A stretch of 64,000 bases of DNA from a virus, in IMG/VR virus record IMGVR_UViG_3300043466_003828, positions 1-64,000 of that record; one strand, 5' to 3'. The position numbers were made by a program, and so were the translations under genes. Of this stretch, positions 58,801-64,000 are shown piece by piece; within the stretch, counting starts at the first letter, position 1; every line of letters starts with the position of its first letter. The notes beneath the pieces are model-generated. The model was not told the origin of the DNA and did no database searches. It was given only the letters and a program-made list of their open reading frames with translations.

Positions 58801-59729
58801 ATTCTATTCCTAGTAACCCCACCAACTGTGGTAAAAGTTCCATTAAAGTAAATTTTATTACCAGAACGTATCATGCTATAAATTTCACCATTTGGGCCAG
58901 CCGCAGAAGTAAATCCAGTAATTGCTGTACCGCTAACATAATCTAAACAAACTATGCGGTTCCAACTCCCACCCGCCGCTGTTGTGAAATTTCCACAAAC
59001 CCAAACGCCAGTTCTATTAGGATAAAAATTTCCAGTATCTACAAAATAATCGTTAGAATTTGAATTAGTGCTCGTGCTATTTGAAAAATTTTGAAACCAA
59101 GTTCTATCTGGAATTAAAGACCATCTATAATTATTTGCTGGATTTACTTCTAAGTTCATTTTAACTATAGATTGAGGATACAAACCAAATCCATAGTTAC
59201 CACCATTAATGACACTATTGCCATTAAATACTTGAATATTATTTCCATTGTGTTGGAAAAGAATTCCAGAACCAACCCATTTTAGTAGTCTAGTTGCGTT
59301 ACCGCCTCCCAAACTCATCCCCAGTCCCGTATTAACACCAGAAGGGGTAATTTGTATAAAACCCTCTCTACCACCAAGCATATTTGCTGGGGAAGTAGAT
59401 ATGGATCCATCTGGACGACAAACTTGCGAAATATTATTAAAATTTCTAAAATTGCCACAAAAATACTTATTTCCATATGGATCCACTTCATAACCTACCT
59501 TGGTATAACCAATGCTATCTCCATAAATTTTAGCATCTACATTTGCAGGATATATATTTAAATTTGGATCTATCTCAGCGAAAGGAGAGTAAACTTGGCA
59601 AAGCGAGTTAAAATTGCCTCCAAAATATAAAACATTACCACTAATAGCTGATGCCAAAACTGGCCCATTTGGATATAAAAAGTTTTTTTCGTTAGTATCC
59701 TTATCTAAATTTGAAAACGGGAAAAACAT
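55875..59729 (-). CDS. giant beta-propeller/delta-60-repeat fibre protein
   Basis: 1284 residues built from about 17 units of 65-75 residues with the core hydrophobic-Y-I-G-G-x-F-T-x-V-x-G-x-x-R-N-R-I-A-x-x-D, for example LYIGGTFTSVLGTARNRIAR and IYFNGTFTTVGGVTRNRIAA. This pattern fits beta-propeller repeats of the delta-60/DUF5122 type. No signal peptide. In a minus-strand operon behind two virion genes (3-nt gap), so a tail-fibre or adhesin role is likely. Confidence 0.72.
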   Translation of the reverse strand: MFFPFSNLDKDTNEKNFLYPNGPVLASAISGNVLYFGGNFNSLCQVYSPFAEIDPNLNIYPANVDAKIYGDSIGYTKVGYEVDPYGNKYFCGNFRNFNNISQVCRPDGSISTSPANMLGGREGFIQITPSGVNTGLGMSLGGGNATRLLKWVGSGILFQHNGNNIQVFNGNSVINGGNYGFGLYPQSIVKMNLEVNPANNYRWSLIPDRTWFQNFSNSTSTNSNSNDYFVDTGNFYPNRTGVWVCGNFTTAAGGSWNRIVCLDYVSGTAITGFTSAAGPNGEIYSMIRSGNKIYFNGTFTTVGGVTRNRIAAVTFPDMTLLPFNPNLNGIVRSMNTGVSGLYIGGDFTNVGGTGGNYQFLCRVGYENGIIMTGFRPNSILPQVLCGYVNEFGNKVIVDLRVDQSRLWTYRVNNSTSNPTLIANDHNPVNPPYIIDNVSGLTIHTGLSQGCGGNSYYHGSNGFLFDSYQKRGNNMLIFGRSHGGFIEKIKRNNAFAVDLNTNRILDWNPNIQMVSAPTSNYSSNNLAQGIWSMHLDTGDNTLAIGGRFNSLNSPTLTTGIRNSVAIVDLRTGGLTTNFNVDLGVNTDILCLEKSGNVLFMGGNFVSGSVPNRIRSFAGIDINTNQVRYGTNFEIVQNFGFNSNKTGPSSNSVISCMRRQNDRLYVGGTFGTVSGLIRNGLFCLDLQNNAITNFNLNLDREVKAMDIDTSTNTLYIGGAFRRVLGQERNFGAAINLNNTGLLAWDPKLPREPTNIRVTPSGVLVCGSFAHAGERRGGMAMFSIQSGTLLDTPVLSLMLNQVGAGRTIEIYNNNAYINGTFNSLGISVGNENFRPYANQLAYNLDSGNLITGNINNGAPRCTRNGGILSSFLESGFMYIGGQFTLVQNMSPTTSNESTVTRNRVAWFDLNNQRISGIDYNVNNSVFAIKRRDNFLYIGGTFTSVLGTARNRIARINLNDNTLDSWNPNMNADVWDLQFSGNKMFACGDFTTVSGLSRNRICRFDVSAASGGALESYNPSILNGVLRKMAITGNTIYTAGTTSQFGAAPVSAYVGVAAFDTNTAAHLTTFRPFSGYTVNTSYWYNTRNVLGTDGITALHLHPSGLFVGGDLVSVGGSGDSNSPRGVFLVGLTSGNIIRNYGGAGPNSVFRERPPFGFGDQFPGQIWDIKTYGDELITVGEFGDMLEYRHMNSPSPQNSFITLKDKITGNNLTNYDFVIDNQTFAFQNNQELGTSSSSANMFVYDASFNNDRIYFHGLFSNLRHPDFRCSTAAMDYSGNLDKNFKGFGV

Positions 59730-59731
59730 AT

Positions 59732-60742
59732 TTAGTTACTGAAGTCTTTAACATAAGTTGAATAAAAATTTGAACCAATTCTTAGTACTGTATAAATATC
59801 AACCCTGCTTTGTTGTAAAGTTAATGAAGGAGTTACGCCGCCTGGGAACTTATATGCAAAATTAAATGCCATATTGTTGCTTCCACTAGGACTTTGTTGA
59901 ATTTCAATAATAATACTATCTCCATTAACCATATTAATAGGCGCGTTTAGCGTTGCCGTGGCCCCAGCAACTCCAGTTAAAACATATTCAAAAACCCGTG
60001 CTTCATTTGCGTCTGGAGTAAAATTATTTCCAGTAAAAGATCTTATGTTTCTTAGAAAATAAACAGGTTGGCCACTAACTTGGGGCGTAGTCGTAAAGTT
60101 TTTAAGGCCACTGACTGTTTGATTACCTGTAGTAAACATTATGTTACTAGATGAAGAATTTACATAGCCGCTTAGGTTGTTAATGTTAGTTTGTAGCGTA
60201 GAACCAGTAGAAGCGAGGTTGGCTGGAGTAGCCGCTTCACCACTTAAAACAACGCCTGTTTCGTTAACTAATAAACGCTGATTTGTTCTCCATTGGCCAG
60301 ATAAAACTCTATCTGTCCAAACAAGAGTGGCATCGCTTAACCCTGTCGGACTTGCCGTATTACCCGCTGTTAGGTATCCTTTTTTAGTGATAAAACCTCC
60401 AGCACCAAAAACAATGCCGTATCCATAAGGAGATGGGGCCGTTCCTGCCCTATATATAACAGTCGATCCATTACCAGACTCTATAAATATTTTAGTACCT
60501 AAATCCGTTGCAAAAACTCCCGCGTTACCTAAATTTATAGTTTTACTACCTTCCGTATTTGTTATTGTGAGTGGGGTTGAATTGCCGCTTAAAACAGTTG
60601 CCCCAAGAAAAGTTTTATTTCCAGTGATGGTTTGATCACCAGTCGTAAAAACAACTGATCCCGTAACTGGGACTGGTAGGTAACCAGTCAACTGAGACTT
60701 TAAAGCATACCTACATAAATCATCATAATTAGGTAGTGGCAT
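59732..60742 (-). CDS. tail-fibre-like structural protein, 336 residues
   Basis: Begins MPLPNYDDLCRYALKSQLTG. Contains two similar units, VVFTTGDQTITGNKTFLGAT (about 29-48) and IMFTTGNQTVSGLKNFTTTP (about 205-224), typical of intertwined beta-strand fibre shafts. The C-terminal third is beta-rich and could be the tip. Lies between the 425-residue protein and the giant repeat protein in one operon. Confidence 0.65.
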   Translation of the reverse strand: MPLPNYDDLCRYALKSQLTGYLPVPVTGSVVFTTGDQTITGNKTFLGATVLSGNSTPLTITNTEGSKTINLGNAGVFATDLGTKIFIESGNGSTVIYRAGTAPSPYGYGIVFGAGGFITKKGYLTAGNTASPTGLSDATLVWTDRVLSGQWRTNQRLLVNETGVVLSGEAATPANLASTGSTLQTNINNLSGYVNSSSSNIMFTTGNQTVSGLKNFTTTPQVSGQPVYFLRNIRSFTGNNFTPDANEARVFEYVLTGVAGATATLNAPINMVNGDSIIIEIQQSPSGSNNMAFNFAYKFPGGVTPSLTLQQSRVDIYTVLRIGSNFYSTYVKDFSN

Positions 60743-60755
60743 AAAAAAGAAAAGT

Positions 60756-62033
60756 TTATCTACTTATTTCTTCCCAGTCCATTGTTGCCAATATTTTAGC
60801 TGGACTGCCTCCAGTAGCCGTGCCAGCGGATATAACTAGTGTTAATTCTTGAGCGGCTCCAGTGAGGCCATTACGTTCTAGCTGAAATTTAAAAAGAGCT
60901 TCCTTTAAAATATCAAGCGTTGGATTGGCCTGATTAGTTTGACTAATAAATCCTGCCGCTAAAATTCTACCACCAGAAAGAGTTGTTGCATCCATTTTAT
61001 ATTCTACAGCAGAATTATTGCCAGCACTTAACCAAGTGCCACTGCCGCCACTAGTGGTAGCATTTGCAACTACTTTCCATTTAAAGTTGCCACTTGATAC
61101 TGGTAAGATGCTCAGCGCAGTAAGAATTACAATAGCATCCAATCTGCTTGATTTTAGTCTAATAGTAATTACAGGATAATCAGTATTAGTTGTGGTTATT
61201 AATTCATAAGGAACAGTTACATCCTGACCAATTGCCTGTTGTAACCCCCTTAATTCATAGCCACCTTCTGAAATCACAGACGAACACACTTGCTTTAATG
61301 TACTTGGCCCACTAGTGGCAGATGTGTTTATTATTTCATATCTCAATGGCAATGAAGCAGTAGTGATATAGGTCGAATCAATAATATTCGCATGATGAAA
61401 AGTATGACAAACAATAAATTTACCATTAATAATAAATCCCATACGCACTGATCCAAGACCAAGCCATTCAACGTCCATCCATAAAATTTGCGCCTTACTT
61501 ATATCTAGTGTTAATCCAGAAGCTCCCTTTCCATCTAATTTATCCCCATTCCAATTTGATTTTAATACCCTTGTTTCAGTGGCCGGAGAGCCGTTTATCA
61601 AACTACGCTCTACAAAATTTAAATTATTACCATCTAACTCTAGATACATGCCATTGTCTTGGCCAAAATAACCCACTCTTTGTCTTAAACCAGTTTTTGC
61701 TGGCGACATAACGAATGTGTTGAAAATCAATAAAGATTTGCCCGGCTGATAAGAGAAAACTTTTGTTGTCTCTTTGGTCACAAAAGATCCAGAAGCGTTG
61801 GTTACCCTCATCTCAACCAGTCCTTGATTTTGATTGAAAACACCACTACCACTAACACCACTAGCAATAGACCAAAGATTGTTATCAGCATATCTATGAG
61901 AGGAATCAAATAGAGTTAATGGCTGGGCTACTCTTAAACGACCAAATGCATCTACTGCGCCATCTGGATAACCAGCTATATTAACATAATTGGGATTAGA
62001 GGTTTGAAAATACGTTTCGACTCTATTGATCAT
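60756..62033 (-). CDS. conserved virion structural protein, 425 residues
   Basis: The segment AVDAFGRLRVAQPLTLFDSS (about 26-45) is a conserved word in structural proteins of T4-like and other large phages. The rest is beta-rich with Gly/Ser loops. First gene of the operon 62033-55627. Its start follows a TGTGTAATAT element by 5 nt. Probably a baseplate or tail-fibre component. Confidence 0.68.
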   Translation of the reverse strand: MINRVETYFQTSNPNYVNIAGYPDGAVDAFGRLRVAQPLTLFDSSHRYADNNLWSIASGVSGSGVFNQNQGLVEMRVTNASGSFVTKETTKVFSYQPGKSLLIFNTFVMSPAKTGLRQRVGYFGQDNGMYLELDGNNLNFVERSLINGSPATETRVLKSNWNGDKLDGKGASGLTLDISKAQILWMDVEWLGLGSVRMGFIINGKFIVCHTFHHANIIDSTYITTASLPLRYEIINTSATSGPSTLKQVCSSVISEGGYELRGLQQAIGQDVTVPYELITTTNTDYPVITIRLKSSRLDAIVILTALSILPVSSGNFKWKVVANATTSGGSGTWLSAGNNSAVEYKMDATTLSGGRILAAGFISQTNQANPTLDILKEALFKFQLERNGLTGAAQELTLVISAGTATGGSPAKILATMDWEEISR

Positions 62034-62038
62034 ACAGT

Positions 62039-62048
62039 ATATTACACA
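62039..62048 (-). promoter_or_regulatory. -10 element before the virion operon (candidate late promoter)
   Basis: On the minus strand TGTGTAATAT (62048 to 62039) lies 5 nt before ATG 62033, matching the element before the virion gene at 39346. No -35 is apparent. Confidence 0.5.
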
Positions 62049-62081
62049 GTTTTTAGAAAAAATTAATTTTTAAAAAAATAC

Positions 62082-62110
62082 TTGCTTAACTGTAAAAATA
62101 GGATTACTAT
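62082..62110 (+). promoter_or_regulatory. sigma-70-type promoter of the AT-hook gene
   Basis: TTGCTT (62082-62087), 17-nt spacer, TACTAT (62105-62110), exactly 6 nt to ATG 62117. Divergent from the virion operon. Confidence 0.72.
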
Positions 62111-62116
62111 GGACGA

Positions 62117-62632
62117 ATGAAGAACACTGAAAAAACACAGAAACTTGGCTGGCTACAGGCGGGAGATACGTTTGAAATCCCTTCTCTGAAAGACTTGATG
62201 CGAAATTTGAAGGTTTTGTCTACAAACGAGTCGAGCACTTCTGTACAGGGAGATCGTCGTGACAGCGTTAACGACGAGTGGAGAAGTTTCAGGTTCCCAA
62301 TTTCAAACGATGTAAATGTGATCGTTGTTGAAAGAAATCCGATTAAAGAGACAGTTGACGAAAACGGTTCGAAAAAAATCGAGGAAAAACAGGTTGAGAC
62401 AAAGGCCACGAAGCGCGGCAGGGGTAGACCATCAAATCACGTGAAGTCACTAAACGAAATGAGTGGAACCTCTGGAGAGTTTACAGTTAATGATATTGTT
62501 TCCAAGAATGGCGTTAAAGAGTATCAGGCGCACAATTTAGTGAGGAGTGCCCTTAAGCAAGGCAAGGTGACGGTGGTGAAGGAAATCTCTGGTGGCAGGG
62601 GAAAGCCGAGGAAGGTTTATCGTCTAGCTTAA
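62117..62632 (+). CDS. AT-hook and winged-helix-like DNA-binding protein
   Basis: 171 residues. KRGRGRPSN (99-107) is a classic AT-hook for the minor groove. Residues 119-170 (GEFTVNDIVSKNGVKEYQAH and on to VYRLA) look like a winged helix, ending in a second basic hook-like GGRGKPRKVY. Suited to an AT-rich genome as a transcription regulator or DNA-organising protein. GC use is higher than in its neighbours. Own promoter. Confidence 0.7.
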   Translation: MKNTEKTQKLGWLQAGDTFEIPSLKDLMRNLKVLSTNESSTSVQGDRRDSVNDEWRSFRFPISNDVNVIVVERNPIKETVDENGSKKIEEKQVETKATKRGRGRPSNHVKSLNEMSGTSGEFTVNDIVSKNGVKEYQAHNLVRSALKQGKVTVVKEISGGRGKPRKVYRLA

Positions 62633-62646
62633 TTAATTAAATTAAT

Positions 62647-63066
62647 ATGGAATATAAATATACTCCAGAAAACATAACCTCGTTGGATAAAAATGAGGTT
62701 TTTGTTTTTGGTAGTAACCTTGCTGGAATTCATGGGGCCGGTGCCGCAAAACTTGCCCATACTAATTTTGGCGCAATATATGGAAAGGGAAATGGCATTC
62801 AAGGACAATCCTACGCCATTCCAACAAAAGACTTTGCAATAGAAACACTTGAGTATACTAATATTGAAAAACATGTTCAAGACTTTATTACTTTTGCCAG
62901 AGAAAATCCTAAAAAAATCTTTCTAGTTACTCTAATTGGTTGCGGATTGGCTGGATATAACCCAAAAGATATCGCGCCATTATTTTACTCTGTTCCATTG
63001 AATGTAATTTTACCAAAAGAATTCGCCAGCGATGCCTACAACAAGAGATTCTTTAATGAAGATTAA
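62647..63066 (+). CDS. macro-domain-like protein (A1S_2505-type)
   Basis: 139 residues. YTPENITSLDKNEVFVFGSN then LAGIHGAGAAKLA (25-37) and GQSYAIPT are characteristic of the A1S_2505-type phage macro-like proteins. The G-x-G-A-A loop would bind ADP-ribose or a related nucleotide. A role in countering NAD- or ADP-ribose-based host defence is possible but not shown. It overlaps the next gene by 11 nt. Confidence 0.75.
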   Translation: MEYKYTPENITSLDKNEVFVFGSNLAGIHGAGAAKLAHTNFGAIYGKGNGIQGQSYAIPTKDFAIETLEYTNIEKHVQDFITFARENPKKIFLVTLIGCGLAGYNPKDIAPLFYSVPLNVILPKEFASDAYNKRFFNED

Positions 63067-63742
63067 ATATAAACTAAAAAATATTGGTGAGAATATTTTT
63101 CTCTGCACAATAAATAATCATTACGATCTTTGCATGACGTTTTGTCGTAGTCAAGAGTTTTACGAATCGCCATACAAAGCAATTCGAGGCAAAAATTTTA
63201 AACTTTTAGACTTTATGAGCCTTTACGCAAAGGATAGTGAAGATGGGGTTTTCACATACCCGGCGGATTGGGTTGGATTTAATATACCAAGCAATGTTTT
63301 GGAAAATCTTTACTATAATCCTATTCAAGATATTAATGATTATGATCATACTGTAAAAGAAATACTGACCAAAATCGGTAAAAATCTAAAAACCAAGGAT
63401 AAGCGTTACTATTTAATTGCCGCTGTGCCCAACGATATTGAAACAATTTCACACGAAATTGCACATGCATTATACAATCTAAATAAAAACTATAAAAAAG
63501 ACATGGATGCCCTGACAGATAGCATACCAAAACCAATATACGTTAAACTTTTAGACACTCTTTTTGCCCTTGGCTATTGCAAACAAGTAGCTAAAGATGA
63601 AATTCAAGCTTATTTTTCGAATGATTCTTACATGTTTAATGACAATTTAAAACTCAAGGACAGAAAAAAACTTAAGAAATTTGAGTTACAGTATAAAAGC
63701 ATATATAATAAATACAAAACCAGTCTTAAAATAAAGATTTAA
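63056..63742 (+). CDS. HExxH putative metallopeptidase, 228 residues
   Basis: ATG 63056 (MKIKYKLKNIGENIFLCTIN) is preferred over an in-frame start at 63032. H133-E-I-A-H137 (DIETISHEIAHALYNL) is a zincin motif, followed at a distance by an acidic helix (VAKDEIQAYFSND) that could supply the third ligand. Similar proteins occur in large phages without known substrate. The stop codon directly abuts the tRNA gene. Confidence 0.65.
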   Translation: MKIKYKLKNIGENIFLCTINNHYDLCMTFCRSQEFYESPYKAIRGKNFKLLDFMSLYAKDSEDGVFTYPADWVGFNIPSNVLENLYYNPIQDINDYDHTVKEILTKIGKNLKTKDKRYYLIAAVPNDIETISHEIAHALYNLNKNYKKDMDALTDSIPKPIYVKLLDTLFALGYCKQVAKDEIQAYFSNDSYMFNDNLKLKDRKKLKKFELQYKSIYNKYKTSLKIKI

Positions 63743-63825
63743 TGAGCAGTGGAGGAATTGGTAAACTCGGAGGTCTTTGGAACCTCTGTCGTAAGACGCT
63801 GAACGTTCAAGTCGTTCCTGCTCAG
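63743..63825 (+). tRNA. tRNA with UUG anticodon (Gln) and long variable arm
   Basis: Acceptor stem TGAGCAG (63743-63749) pairs with CTGCTCA (63818-63824), discriminator G63825. D stem GAG/CTC (63752-54/63766-68) with loop containing TTGGT. Anticodon stem GAGGT/ACCTC (63770-74/63782-86), loop CTTTGGA, anticodon TTG (63777-63779). Variable region of 14 nt with a GTC/GAC mini-stem. T stem GAACG/CGTTC with loop TTCAAGT (63801-63817). No CCA is encoded. The U1-A72 pair and G73 suit glutaminyl-tRNA synthetase, but the type-II variable arm is foreign to Gln tRNAs. Confidence 0.8.
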
Positions 63826-63872
63826 CTTTATATTTTTATTCATATTATGAAAATTAATGTGTATTAATTAAT

Positions 63873-64000
63873 ATGACTACCGCTTCAAATAACAGCGTTG
63901 AAAAATGGAGTGGTTTTTATAAAACATCAGACGAAGCACAGGCATCTCTTGAAAAACAAGTTAAAACGATGGCTTTAAAAAAATTAATTATTTCTGCCAA
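63873..64000 (+). CDS. partial hypothetical protein, N-terminus only
   Basis: ATG 63873 opens a frame that stays open to the right edge (42 codons): MTTASNNSVEKWSGFYKTSD and on to KLIISA. Too short to classify. TATTAA (63862-63867) 5 nt before the ATG may be a -10 box, without a clear -35. Confidence 0.5.
   Translation, partial: MTTASNNSVEKWSGFYKTSDEAQASLEKQVKTMALKKLIISA

Noticed and set aside
63743-63825. Plain tRNA-Leu
   Set aside because: The arms resemble tRNA-Leu, but the 7-nt loop CTTTGGA gives anticodon UUG, not a Leu anticodon, and the discriminator is G, not A.
1-64000. Possible alternative genetic code (TGA or TAG reassigned)
   Set aside because: Genes for Gmd, GT4, GT17, dNMP kinase and others end at TGA in positions matching family lengths, and TAG ends others. 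No core protein is interrupted by in-frame stops.
1-64000. CRISPR arrays or rRNA genes
   Set aside because: No regularly spaced direct repeats of 25-40 bp and no rRNA-like sequence were seen. The Cas4-like nuclease has no Cas neighbours.

Overview
This window is part of a large, AT-rich genome of a tailed double-stranded DNA phage (Caudoviricetes). The replisome is mixed. A UvsX/RecA-type recombinase, a DnaB-type helicase and a Toprim primase sit beside a bacterial family-C (Pol III alpha) polymerase. A phage sigma factor, class I ribonucleotide reductase, ThyX, dCMP deaminase, dNMP kinase, MazG-like hydrolase and long repeat-rich virion proteins complete the picture. TGA is used normally as a stop. 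No rRNA, integrase or CRISPR array is visible. The host cannot be named from the sequence.

Layout. 1-2.8 kb: a partial membrane protein (minus), a sigma-70-like factor, a small protein with an SSB-style tail, a glycosyltransferase and small genes. 2.9-5.6 kb: nrdB and nrdA. 6.0-17.8 kb: gmd, uvsX and a dense sugar island of glycosyltransferases, a WbpB/WbpD/WbpE-like trio, a ColD-like dehydratase and an FkbM-like methyltransferase. 17.8-27.2 kb: nuclease, dNMP kinase, helicase, primase, dCMP deaminase, RecB-like nuclease, ClpP-like protein, and Pol III alpha split into PHP, exonuclease and polymerase genes. 27.3-32.0 kb: probable head-associated genes, then a metallopeptidase/VWA plus MoxR-type ATPase pair. 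32.0-40.6 kb: MazG-like and ThyX genes among minus-strand virion genes. 40.6-55.6 kb: many short plus-strand genes, each often with its own promoter, including three metallophosphoesterases, a SemiSWEET-like protein, APS kinase and an HNH nuclease. 55.6-62.0 kb: minus-strand virion operon with a 1284-residue repeat protein. 62.1-64 kb: AT-hook protein, macro-domain protein, HExxH protein, an odd tRNA(UUG) and a partial gene.

The most striking signal is promoter architecture. About 25 genes have a sigma-70-type promoter (TTGAca, nearly always exactly 17 nt, TAnnnT) whose -10 box ends only 4-10 nt, most often exactly 6 nt, before the start codon. The predicted transcripts would begin at or within a few bases of the ATG, so the phage appears to make leaderless mRNAs systematically. 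Several -35 boxes also contain the TGA stop codon of the gene before. The rule corrects several start codons.

The second theme is glycan chemistry. Gmd would make GDP-4-keto-6-deoxymannose, the substrate of the ColD-like enzyme, which carries the diagnostic His in place of the PLP lysine. Together with eight candidate glycosyltransferases, this suggests that the phage builds or edits a deoxysugar-containing glycan on its virion or on the host surface.
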